This document shows positions 1 through 9,303 of a DNA stretch of 64,000 bases, one piece after another; within the stretch, counting starts at the first letter, position 1, and every line of letters begins with the position of its first letter. Below the pieces are notes generated by a model. It was not told the origin of the DNA. It saw only the letters and a list, made by a program, of their open reading frames with translations, and ran no database searches. The position numbers were made by a program, and so were the translations under genes. Location of the stretch: positions 1 to 64,000 of the forward strand of contig JARPUW010000572.1 of NCBI GenBank assembly GCA_030533445.1. Reading direction: 5' to 3'. The stretch comes from Cyprinodon diabolis (lineage: Eukaryota; Chordata; Actinopteri; Cyprinodontiformes; Cyprinodontidae).

Positions 1-391
1 TAAACTACTAACTCACTCTCTATAACAGTGTAAAGTGTTTCTCAGTGCATTGGCAATGTGGTTAAGATATAGCATATTTGAGCCAGTAGTCTATTATTTA
101 GTACTAGTCATCTACATGTATTTAGTACTCCCTGCTTTTTCAAGGCCTTTATCCCTTAGTTCTACCAGACTAAGATTTTCTTAATCTACACTGCCGTGCA
201 GAACAGTAAACATATTGTGAACTACTCTGTGTCCCTTGGTAAAAGTAGCAGCAGCCATACATCACAAGAAAGTGACCTGGAACAAAAAGTATATATAACA
301 AGAAGATAGATTCAGGTTCGTAGCCTCAGGTTTGTGTTTTCCTTTCTAAAAGGAAATGCTTCACATCGGTGAACTGAGAATGTTAATAATA
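1..391. other. Left flank outside the array, no gene seen
   Basis: This A+T-rich stretch does not recur anywhere else in the window. I see no open frame of note and no RNA gene. ATTTAGTACT occurs twice (about 96-105 and 120-129), a trivial local repeat. The last bases, TTAATAATAACTAG, match the TAA-tract junction found between units, so flank homology to the array begins only around 384-391. Confidence 0.85.
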
Positions 392-663
392 ACTAGAAAA
401 TTTCTAAAGAAATTTTGAGGGGGGCCACCTACTGCCCGTCTGGGGAACCGGGCCAATACGGCCCTGGCAAGTGACGTCGGGGCTCCCCAGACCAACTGCT
501 TACGCCTTTAAGGGCTGCAGAGGGAAGGAAAGAGGTCAAGTTCATGGGCAAAGAGAGCTGTGTGCCACTTGTGCTGAAATCTGGGAAATAGACGTGCACA
601 GCGTATGATGCACAAGCGTAATATCGGTTGTCCATATTGAACCACAGTGGGTAAAGCTCAGTT

Positions 664-950
664 GGCGTGCTCCGCCCGCCTGCTAGGAGCCATTGCAGTG
701 ATGAAAAAAAATCACCATTGGCGGGCTCCGCCCGCCTTCTAAAAGCCATTGCAGTGATGAAATCACCAATAGCGGGCTCTGCCCGGCTGCTAATAGCCAT
801 TGCAGTGATGTAATCACCATCGGCGGGCTCCGCCCGCCTGCTACCATTGGCGGGCTCCGCCCGCCTTGTAAAATCCATTGCAGTGATGAAATCACCATTG
901 GCGGGCTCCGCCCGCCTTCTAAGAGCCATTGCAGTGATGAAATTACAAGT
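664..950. repeat. 51-bp hairpin minisatellite in U1, six copies
   Basis: Six GC palindromes, the fifth following a shortened spacing. The stems carry several private changes (GGCGTGC in copy 1, AGCGGGC...GCCCGGC in copy 3). This is the longest and most degenerate minisatellite in the window. Confidence 0.9.
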
Positions 951-1870
951 GGCAATGAGCAATATGCCAGAATGTATGAGTGTGTATAAGGAAGAGGCTT
1001 TTATTCTGTAGAGTCCCTGTAGTCTTATTTTGAAAGTCCATCATGGATGTGCATCAAAAGATGGGTCATGCCCAGCAGTGATGTAGAATCCATTTCCAAA
1101 TGTTAAATCACTGGTTTTCCATGTTATTAGGTGAATAGTTGCTGTATTACAGAGTAAATGGGAGACTTTTATTGTGAAATTTGCTCTGGGGTGTGTTTTG
1201 AAAAGGTCACTAGAGTCTAATAAAAAAAACCTGGAAGAGTTTGGGTCATAATGTTGAGCCATTTGCATCAATTAATGCATTAGTATAATCTAGAGGCTTT
1301 TATTTTGTAGGGTCCCTGGAGTCTTATTTTGAAAGTCCAACAGAGTTGTGTTTAGAGAAAATGTTCAGACCCATCAATGATAGTTGATGACTTTCCAATC
1401 ATTAAATCACTCTTTTTCCATGTTATTAGGGCAGTAGATGAAGCGGAAATGGGAGGCTTTTATTTTGAAATTTGCCATAGGGTGTGTTTTAAACAGTCTC
1501 CTAGAGTCTATTCTCTAAAATGGGGTTGAGTTTGGGTCATAATGTTGAGCCATATAGGGCAATAAATATATGTAAAAAATATAGAGGCTTTTATTTTGTA
1601 GGGTCCCTGGAGTCTTATTTTGAAAGTCTATCAGTGTTGAGTGGCAAGGGAAGTGTCATGGACATCAGTCATATACTATCCATTTCCCAATGTTAAATCA
1701 GTCCTTTCACCCTCCATTAGATTAATATGTGCTGTTTAAAACAGCAGAGGTAAAATCTGTTTGAAGCTTGGTAACCTTGACAACGCTTAAGGAGCCTCTC
1801 ACTGACACAGACAACAGCTGCACTCACTATTGGTTTCTTCTTCCCAGGCTTTTTTTATGGGAAGTCTGCT

Positions 1871-2099
1871 CCGAACAAAGGAGCGCTGAAGGAAAACCGT
1901 AAATGGAATCTAAAAAATTATTTCAGTCTAAGCAACAGCAATCCTTTTTCTCAGACTGGGGGAACTTTCATGTCTGTAGGTCTTTCACAACCCAAAACGA
2001 AGCACAAACAACATGGTTGGTCCCACCTGCTCCTCCCTTTGTTTTAACTGCAGCACTTCACTCTCACTCACATTTTACTGTAGCTGCTAAAGCACCCCT
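1871..2099. repeat. Extra B-like module found only in U1
   Basis: This 229-bp segment starts with a diverged CCGAACAAAGGAGCGCTG and continues with text homologous to module B (TCAGACTGGGG, CTTTCACAACCCAAAACG, CACCTGCTCCTCCCTTTG). It ends at the next CCGAACAAACGACT at 2100. No other unit has a module in this position. It is either an ancestral module lost from the amplified units or a duplication private to the edge. Confidence 0.85.
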
Positions 2100-4114
2100 C
2101 CGAACAAACGACTGCTGAGCAAAAACCGTAGGAGTTATTTAAAAAACATTTTCACCATGAGCATCAGCAATCCTTCGACTCCAACTATACCAACTTTGGT
2201 GTATGTGTGTCATTCAGAACAATATTTATGACGAGTTGAAAACACATAGTCTGATTCGTTTTTCTCCCATCTTCAGCTCAAAAAGAATGGAGAAAGGCTG
2301 AAACTCTCATCCACTTTAGGTTGGTCTGGAGGGTTTTTAAGGCAAAGTATTAATCCTACCGTAATTCCGAAGACATTGTGTGAGTCCAGAGGTTTCAGTC
2401 TACAAACTGACCAAAAATGGTGACTGTAGCTCCAAATATGTGGCCGTGAGGGCGAGAATAAGATGTTTGATCTTAAAAAAATGGCCGCCTCACACTAAGA
2501 TTTCAGCAGCTGCACTCTAGCAGGCTGCTGCAGAAGCTAACTGTCAGCTAGCTTCCAGGTGCTTACCCTCCGAACAAACGACTGCTGAGCAAAAACCGTA
2601 AAAGGTATCTGAAAAATTCTTTCAGTGAAAGCAACATCTATCCTTTGTCTCAGACTGGGGTAACCTTCATGTCTGTAGGTCTTTCACAACCCAAAACGAA
2701 GCACAAACAAAATGGTTGGCCCACCTGCTCCTCCCTTTGTTTTAAACTGCAGCACCTCACTCTCACTCACCTTTTACTGTAGCTGCTAAAGCACCCCTCC
2801 GAACAAACGACTGCTGAGTAAAAACCGTAAAAGGTATCTGAAAAATTATTTTTATCTAAGCGACAGCTATATCTTGTCTTCAATTGGAGTAACTTTCATG
2901 GCTGTAGGTCATCTACAACCTGAATGGGAAGAGAAAGAAAAAGAAAAAACGTTTTGTCACACCTGATCTTCTAATTGAGCTAGCTGCAGCAGGACACTCT
3001 CCCCCAGCTTTCAACTGCTTAAAATGTCCTCCGAACAAACGACTGCTGAGCAAAAACCGTATGAGTTATTCAAAATATTTTTTCACCGTGAGCGTCAGCC
3101 ATCCTTCGACTCCAACTATGCCAACTTTGGTGTATGTGTGTCATTCAGAAAAATATTTATGACGAGTTTAAAACACATAGTCTGATTCGTTTTTCTCCCC
3201 TCTTCTGCTCCAAAACCAATGAAAAACGGCTCTGATTTTCATCGACTTTAGGTCGGTCTGGAGGGTTTTTAAGGAAAAGTATTAATCCTACCGTAATTCC
3301 GAAGATATTGTGTGGGTCCAGAGATTTCAGTTTACAAACTGACCAAAAATGGTGACTCTAGCTATAAATATGTGGCCGTGAGGGCGAGTTTAAAATGTTT
3401 TTTTGTGTTTAAAAAACGCCTGCCTCACACTCTAGCTTTTCAGTTGCTCCACTCTAGCAGGCTGGATTTTGCTAAAACTTTGTGGCGCTTGAGGTCTGAT
3501 TATACAAAAACCGTAGCAGTTATCAACATACCGTCTTCAGTTTTAAATAGACGAAGGATTTATCTACAAACTGAGCTTCAAACTGTTTTTCTAGGTGAAT
3601 GTATGCCGACACAGTGAAGTGCTGTTTTTTATGCTTTTTTTTTCCTCTCCCCATTCATTTCCTATGGGATTTTTTTGCGACGTTTTCGCTAATAATTCGC
3701 AAACCTTCGGACTAATGAGAAAGTTTTATACAAGCACACATCACCCCATTGGTCCCGACGCGTGTGCCAACTTTGGGCCCGATCCGCCAAACCGTGCGGG
3801 ACTAGTTACGTGCCGAAGTTTTGGGTGGCGAGGAGAACTATAACTAGAAAATTTCTAAAGAAATTTTGAGGGGGGCCACCTACTGCCCGTCTGGGGAACA
3901 GGGCCAATACGGCCCTGGCAAGTGATGTCGGGGCTCCCCAGACCAACTGCTTACGCCTTTGAGGGCTGCTGAGGGAAGGAAAGAGGGCTAGGTCATGGGC
4001 AAAGAGAGCTGTGTGCCACTTGTGCTGAAATCTGGGAAATAGACGTGCACAGCGTATGATGCAAAAGGGTAATATGGGTTGTCCATATTGAACCGCAGTG
4101 GGTAAAGCTCAGTT

Positions 4115-4220
4115 GGTGGGCTCCGCCCGCCTGCTAGGAGCCCTTGCAGCGATGAAAAAAATCACCAATGGCGGGCTCTGCCCGCCTGCTAAGAGCCATT
4201 GCAGTGATGAAATCACCAAT
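4115..4220. repeat. 51-bp hairpin minisatellite in U2, two copies
   Basis: Minimal array of two GC palindromes; the first stem reads GGTGGGC...GCCCGCC, a G-T wobble rather than a Watson-Crick pair. Confidence 0.9.
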
Positions 4221-6887
4221 GGCAATGAGCAATATGCCAGAATGTATGAGTGTGTATAAGGAAGAGGCTTTTATTCTGTAGAGTCCCTGGAGTCTTATTT
4301 TGAAAGTCTATCATGGAAGTGCATCTAAAGATGGGTCATGCCCAGCAGTTATATAGAATCAATTTCCAAATGTTAAATCACTGGTTTTCCATGTTATTAG
4401 GTGAATAGTTGCTGTATTACAGAGTAAATGGGAGACTTTTATTGTGAAATTTGCTCTGGGTGTGTTTTGAAAAGGTCACTAGAGTCTAATAAAAACAACC
4501 TGGAAGAGTTTGGGTCATAATGTTGAGCCATTTGCATCAATTAATGCATTAGTATAATCTAGAGGCTTTTATTTTGTAGGGTCGCTGGAGTCTTATTTTG
4601 AAAGTCCAACAGAGTTGTGTTTATAGAAAATGTTCAGACCCGTCAATGATAGTTGATTACTTTCCAATCGTTAAATCACTGTTTTTCCATGTTATTAGGG
4701 CAGTAGATGAAGCGGAAATGGGAGGCTTTTATTTTGAAATTTGCTATAGGGTGTGTTTTAAACAGTCTCCTAGAGTCTATTCTCTAAAACGGGGTTGAGT
4801 TTGGGTCATAATATTGAGCCATATAGGGCAATAAATATATGTAAAAAATATAGAGGCTTTTATTTTGTAGGGTCCCTGGAGTCTTATTTTGAAAGTCTAT
4901 CAGTGCTGAGTGGCAAGGGAAGTGTCCTGGACAGCAGTCATATAGTATCCATTTCCCAATGTTAAATCAGTCCTTTCACCCTCCATTAGATTAATATGTG
5001 CTGTTTAAAACAGCAGAGGTAAAATCTGTTTGAAGCTTGGTAACCTTGACAACGCTTAACGAGCCTCTCACTGACACAGACAACAGCTGCACTCACTATT
5101 GGTTTCTTCTTCCCAGGCTTTTTTGTATGGGAAGAACGGCAACGAAAACAAACGACTACTGATCAAAAACCGTATGAGTTATTCAAAAAACATTTTCACC
5201 ATGAGCATCAGCAATCCTTCGACTCCAAGTATACCAACTTTGGTGTATGTGTGTCATTCAGAACAATATTTATGACGACTTGAAAACACATAGTCTGATT
5301 CGTTTCTCTTCCATCTTCAGCTCAAAAAGAATGGAGAAAGGCTGAAACTCATCGACTTTAGGTTGGTCTGGAGGGTTTTTAAGGAAAAGTATTAATCCTA
5401 CCGTAATTCCGAAGACATTGTGTGAGTCCAGAGGTTTCAGTCTACAAACTGACCAAAAATGGTGACTGTAGCTCCAAATATGTGGCCGTGAGGGCGAGAA
5501 TAAGATGTTTGATCTTAAAAAAATGGCCGCCTCACACTAAGATTTCAGCAGCTGCACTCTAGCAGGCTGCTGCAGAAGCTAACTGTCAGCTAGCTTCCAG
5601 GTGCTTACCCTCCGAACAAACGACTGCTGAGCAAAAACCGTAAAAGATATCTGAAAAATTCTTTCAGTGAAAGCAACATCTATCCTTTGTCTCAGACTGG
5701 GGTAACCTTCATGTCTGTAGGTCTTTCACAACCCAAAACGAAGCACAAACAAAATGGTTGGCCCACCTGCTCCTCCCTTTGTTTGAACTGCAGGACCTCA
5801 CTCTCACTCACCTTTTAGCTGCTAAAGCACCCCTCCGAACAAACGACTGCTGAGTAAAAACCGTAAAAGGTGTCTGAAAAATTCTTTTTATCTAAGCGAC
5901 AGCTATATCTTGTCTTCAATTGGAGTAACTTTCATGGCTGTAGGTCATCTACAAACTGAATGGGAAGAGAAAGAAAAAGAAAAAACGTTTCATCACACCT
6001 AAGCTTCTAATTGAGCTAGCTGCAGCAGGTCACTGTCACTCAGCTTTCAGGTGCTTAAAATGTCCTCCGAACAAACGACTGCTGAGCAAAAACCGTATGA
6101 GTTATTCAAAAATTTTTTTCACCGTGAGCGTCAGTCATCCTTCGACTCCAACTATGCCAACTTTGGTGTATGTGTGTCATTCAGAAAAATATTTATGACG
6201 AGTTTAAAACACATAGTCGGATTCGTTTTTCTCCCCTCTTCTGCTCCAAAACCAATGAAAAACGGCTCTGATTTTCATCGACTTTAGGTCGGTCTGGAGG
6301 GTTTTTAAGGAAAAGTATTAATCCTACCGTAATTCCGAAGATATTGTGTGGGTCCAGAGATTTCAGTCTACAAACTGACCAAAAATGGTGACTCTAGCTA
6401 TAAATATGTGGCCGTGAGGGCGAGTTTAAAATGTTTTTTTGTGTTTAAAAAACGCCTGCCTCACACTCTAGCTTTTCAGTTGCTCCACTCTAGCAGGCTG
6501 GATTTTGCTAAAACTTTGTGGCGCTTGAGGTCTGATTATACAAAAACCGTAGCAGTTATCAACATACCGTCTTCAGTTTTAAATAGACGAAGGATTTATC
6601 TACAAACTGAGCTTCAAACTGTTTTTCTAGGTGAATGTATGGCGACACAGTGAAGTGCTGTTTTTTATGCTTTTTTTTTCCTCTCCCCATTCATTTCCTA
6701 TGGGATTTTTTTGCGACGTTTTCGCTAATAATTCGCAAACCTTCGGACTAATGAGAAAGTTTTATACAAGCACACATCACCCCATTGGTCCCGACGCGTG
6801 TGCCAACTTTGGGCCCGATCCGCCAAACCGTGCGGGACTAGTTACGTGCCGAAGTTTTGGGTATACGGGAGAATTATAATAATAATA

Positions 6888-6949
6888 ATACGCGGAATAA
6901 ATATGTGCAATAGTAGTAGGTGGGCCATGCCTTCGGCATGTGGCCCCCC
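6888..6949. repeat. Junction mini-element, one copy (U2/U3)
   Basis: The 62-bp element runs from ATACGCGGAATAAATATG to the C6 run. It follows a TAA tract and contains a hairpin, GGGCCATGCC-TTC-GGCATGTGGCCC in two arms, with a two-base bulge. Here AATA separates the C6 run from CTAG of the next unit. Confidence 0.9.
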
Positions 6950-6990
6950 AATAACTAGAAAATTTCTAAAGAAATTTTGAGGGGGGCCAC
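6940..6990. repeat. Extended palindrome across the U2/U3 junction
   Basis: The outer arms are GTGGCCCCCC (6940-6949) and GGGGGGCCAC (6981-6990), a perfect 10-bp inverted repeat. The inner arms are AAAATTTC (6959-6966) and GAAATTTT (6971-6978) with loop TAAA. The inner hairpin occurs at every unit start. The outer left arm is supplied by the mini-element, so the full palindrome exists only where a mini-element is present. Confidence 0.88.
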
Positions 6991-7225
6991 CTACTGCCCG
7001 TCTGGGGAACCGGGCCAATACGGCCCTGGCAAGTGACGTCGGGGCTCCCCAGACCAACTGCTTACGCCTTTGAGGGCTGCTGAGGGAAGGAAAGAGGGCA
7101 AGTTCATGGGCAAAGAGAGCTGTGTGCCACTTGTGCTGAAATCTGGGAAATAGACGTGCACAGCGTATGATGCACAAGGGTAATATGGGTTGTCCATATT
7201 GAAACACAGTGGGTAAAGCCCAGTT
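6954..7225. other. GC-richer structured leader block (reference unit)
   Basis: This block opens every unit. After the A/T hairpin come G6 and then nested inverted repeats: GTCTGGGG (7000-7007) pairs with CCCCAGAC (7047-7054), enclosing GGGCC (7012-7016) and GGCCC (7022-7026). GACGTC lies between them. The rest, to the minisatellite, has no clear repeats. The minus strand is open here in more than one frame (a 68-codon ATG-started frame at 6991-7197), but I see no recognisable protein. Confidence 0.75.
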
Positions 7226-7460
7226 TGCGGGCTTCGCCCGCCTTCTGGGATCCTTCTCAGTGAAGAAAAAAATCACCAATGGCGGGCTCTGCCCGCCTTC
7301 TAAGAGCCATTGCAGTGATGAAATCACCAATGGCGGGCTCCGCCCGCCTGCTAAGAGCCATTGCAGTGATGTAATCACCTTTGGCGGGCTCCGCCCGCCT
7401 GTTACCATTGGCGGGCTCCGCCCGCCTTCTAAGAGCCATTGCAGTGATGAAATCACCAAT
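7226..7460. repeat. 51-bp hairpin minisatellite in U3, five copies
   Basis: Each full copy contains a GC hairpin (GGCGGGC, 3-nt loop, GCCCGCC) and a second hairpin (CCATTG, then GTGAT-GAA-ATCAC, then CAATGG). The loop of the first varies (TTC, TCT, TCC). The fourth copy is a short 27-bp form ending CTGTTACCATT. Because 51 and 27 are multiples of three, several frames stay open on both strands. Confidence 0.92.
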
Positions 7461-7503
7461 GGCAATGAGCAATATGCCAGAATGTATGAGTGTGTATAAG
7501 GAA

Positions 7504-7801
7504 GAGGCTTTTATTCTGTAGAGTCCTTGTAGTCTTATTTTGAAAGTCTATCATGAATGTGCATCAAAAGATGGGTCACGCCCAGCAGTGATATAGAATC
7601 CATTTCCAAATGTTAAATCACTGGTTTTCCATGTTATTAGGTGAATAGTTGCTGTATTACAGAGTAAATGGGAGACTTTTATTGTGAAATTTGCTCTGGG
7701 TGTGTTTTGAAAAGGTCACTAGAGTCTAATAAAAACAACCTGGAAGAGTTTGGGTCATAATGTTGAGCCATTTGCATCAATTAATGCATTAGTATAATCT
7801 A
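7504..7801. repeat. S1 direct repeat (reference unit)
   Basis: First of three diverged direct repeats. It starts at GAGGCTTTTATTCTGTAG and includes TCTTATTTTGAAAGTC, a TTAAATCACT...TTCCATGTTATTAGG core and GTTTGGGTCATAATGTTGAG near its end. An internal echo (GAGACTTTTATTGTGAAATT, about 7672) suggests an older sub-period of roughly 130-170 bp. AATAAA occurs at 7728-7733. Confidence 0.8.
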
Positions 7802-8092
7802 GAGGCTTTTATTTTGTAGGGTCCCTGGAGTCTTATTTTGAAAGTCCAACAGAGTTGTGTTTATAGAAAATGTTCAGACCCGTCAATGATAGTTGATTAC
7901 TTTCCAATCGTTAAATCACTCTTTTTCCATGTTATTAGGGCAGTAGATGAAGCGGAAATGGGAGGCTTTTATTTTGAAATTTGCTATAGGGTGTGTTTTA
8001 AACAGTCTCCTAGAGTCTATTCTCTAAAACGGGGTTGAGTTTGGGTCATAATGTTGAGCCATATAGGGCAATAAATATATGTAAAAAATATA
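7802..8092. repeat. S2 direct repeat (reference unit)
   Basis: Second S copy, 291 bp, beginning GAGGCTTTTATTTTGTAGGG and ending with the same GTTTGGGTCATAATGTTGAG motif followed by AATAAATATATG (AATAAA at 8070-8075). The internal echo is GAGGCTTTTATTTTGAAATT at about 7972. A 66-codon frame spans it in most units but starts with TTG. Confidence 0.8.
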
Positions 8093-8280
8093 GAGGCTTT
8101 TATTTTGTAGGGTCCCTGGAGTCTTATTTTGAAAGTCTATCAGTGCTGAGTGGCAAGGGAAGTGTCATGGACAGCAGTTATATAGTATCCATTCCCAATG
8201 TTAAATCAGTCCTTTCACCCTCCATTAGATTAATATGTGCTGTTTAAAACAGCAGAGGTAAAATCTGTTTGAAGCTTGGT
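8093..8280. repeat. S3 partial direct repeat (reference unit)
   Basis: Third S copy, sharing GAGGCTTTTATTTTGTAGGG, TCTTATTTTGAAAGTC and a CCCAATGTTAAATCAG core, then diverging. It looks truncated relative to S1 and S2. It ends near GTTTAAAACAGCAG, a small inverted repeat (CTGTTT...AAACAG), and GAAGCTTGG. The right boundary is approximate. Confidence 0.7.
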
Positions 8281-8380
8281 AATCTTGACAACGCTTAACG
8301 AGCCTCTCACTGACACAGACAACAGCTGCACTCACTATTGGTTTCTTCGTCCCAGGCTTTTTTGTATGGGAAGAATGGCA
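8281..8380. other. Linker between S and R regions, nothing recognised
   Basis: About 100 bp with no repeat partner inside the unit that I can see. It contains a pyrimidine-rich stretch ending in CAG (TTCTTCGTCCCAG here, TTCTTCTTCCCAG in most units) that resembles a splice acceptor, but no donor or coding context supports it. Confidence 0.5.
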
Positions 8381-8806
8381 CCGAACAAACGACTACTGAT
8401 CAAAAACCGTATGAGTTATTCAAAAAACATTTTCACCATGAGCATCAGCAATCCTTCGACTCCAACTATACCAACTTTGGTGTATGTGTCATTCAGAAAA
8501 ATATTTATGACGAGTTGAAAACACATAGTCTGATTCGTTTCTCTCCCATCTTCAGCTCAAAAAGAATAGAGAAAGGCTGAAACTCTCATCGACTTTAGGT
8601 TGGTCTGGAGGGTTTTTAAGGAAAAGTATTAATCCTACCGTAATTCCGAAGACATTGTGTGAGTCCAGAGGTTTCAGTCTACAAACTGACCAAAAATGGT
8701 GACTGTAGCTCCAAATATGTGGCCGTGAGGGCGAGAATAAGATGTTTGATCTGAAAAAAATGGCCGCCTCACACTAAGATTTCAGCAGCTGCACTCTAGC
8801 AGGCTG
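8381..8806. repeat. R1 module (reference unit)
   Basis: Starts at CCGAACAAACGACTACTG and ends at CTCTAGCAGGCTG. It aligns over its length with R2 (9304-9737), about 923 bp downstream. R1 reads TAGCTCCAAATATG where R2 has TAGCTATAAATATG, so only R2 carries a TATA-like motif. Differences between R1 and R2 in the shared open frame mostly change amino acids, which argues against a conserved protein. Confidence 0.82.
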
Positions 8807-8848
8807 CTGCAGAAGCTAACTGTCAGCTAGCTTCCAGGTGCTTACCCT

Positions 8849-9071
8849 CCGAACAAACGACTGCTGAGCAAAAACCGTAAAAGGTATCTGAAAAATTCTT
8901 TCAGTGAAAGCAACATCTATCCTTTGTCTAAGACTGGGGTAACCTTCATGTCTGTAGGTCTTTCACAACCCAAAACGAAGCACAAACAAAATGGTTGGCC
9001 CACCTGCTCCTCCCTTTCTTTTAACTGCAGGACCTCACTCTCACTCACCTTTTAGCTGCTAAAGCACCCCT
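8849..9071. repeat. B module (reference unit)
   Basis: About 223 bp from CCGAACAAACGACTGCTG to the next copy of the same motif. It shares its first 50 or so bases with module C (AAAAACCGTAAAAGGTATCT, GAAAAATTCTTT) and more distantly the layout GGGGTAACCTTCATG / CTGTAGGTC. B and C appear to be old tandem duplicates. Confidence 0.78.
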
Positions 9072-9303
9072 CCGAACAAACGACTGCTGAGTAAAAACCG
9101 TAAAAGGTATCTGAAAAATTCTTTTTATCTAAGCGACAGCTATATCTTGTCTTCAATTGGAGTAACTTTCATGGCTGTAGATCATCTACAAACTGAATGG
9201 GAAGAGAAAGAAAAAGAAAAAACGTTTCATCACACCTAAGCTTCTAATTGAGCTAGCTGCAGCAGGTCACTCTCACTCAGCTTTCAGGTGCTTAAAATGT
9301 CCT
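9072..9303. repeat. C module with purine tract (reference unit)
   Basis: About 232 bp, homologous to B at its start. It holds an uninterrupted purine run at about 9199-9222 (GGGAAGAGAAAGAAAAAG and on) that recurs in every unit. Two alleles exist among units: one with CATCACACCTAAGC and one with TGTCACACCTGATC (U1, U6, U11, U18). Confidence 0.78.

Larger units (their letters stand above)
392..3842. repeat. Tandem array unit U1 (edge unit, 3451 bp)
   Basis: First copy of the megasatellite unit and the most diverged one. It has six minisatellite copies, an extra B-like module (1871-2099) that gives five rather than four CCGAACAAA modules, and many private substitutions in the S and R regions. 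Its right end reads GGGTGGCGAGGAGAACTATAACTAG rather than the usual TATACGGGAGAATTATAATAA, in part, so the TAA tract is missing there. Divergence at the edge fits weaker homogenisation of terminal copies of a tandem array. Confidence 0.93.
3843..6953. repeat. Tandem array unit U2 (3111 bp)
   Basis: Same class as U7. Shared markers are a two-copy minisatellite with GGTGGGC in the first stem, GGGTCGCTGGAG at S2, GTGTCCTGGACAGC in S3, GCAACGAAAACAAACG at R1, and CTCCAAGTATACC. It exceeds U7 by 72 bp, which is explained by the mini-element and TAA length at its right end. Confidence 0.95.

Noticed and set aside
313..325. Near B-box GGTTCGTAGCC in the left flank, suggesting a tRNA or SINE
   Set aside because: No A box at the right distance upstream and no cloverleaf can be drawn.
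3600..3660. Poly-T run (TTTTTTTTT) as a Pol III terminator
   Set aside because: No Pol III promoter elements are visible upstream, and A/T runs are common in the unit.
6971..6981. Sm-site-like string (AAATTTTGAG) at each unit start, suggesting tandem snRNA genes
   Set aside because: No snRNA core sequence, proximal element or 3' box is recognisable, and the string is part of the A/T hairpin.
6991..7197. 68-codon minus-strand ATG-started frame (MDNPYYPCASY...) recurring in most units
   Set aside because: It lies over the inverted-repeat leader, has no recognisable domain, and near-identity of units gives no test of selection; kept only as a note for a protein search.
7300..7330. C/D-box snoRNA signal (GTGATGA matches the C-box consensus in each minisatellite copy)
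   Set aside because: No CTGA D box lies at a suitable distance and the motif is explained as one arm of the GTGAT...ATCAC dyad.
7226..7460. CRISPR-like alternation of palindromic repeat and spacer
   Set aside because: The 'spacers' are themselves repeated, copies are only 2-6, the context is eukaryotic satellite DNA, and no cas genes exist in the window.
7209..7499. 87-96 codon plus-strand frames across the minisatellite
   Set aside because: They begin at GTG and exist because a 51-bp period without stops leaves several frames open on both strands.
7838..8038. 66-codon frame in S2 present in most units
   Set aside because: It starts with TTG, spans a repeat whose sister copies S1 and S3 do not keep the frame, and resembles no family I know.
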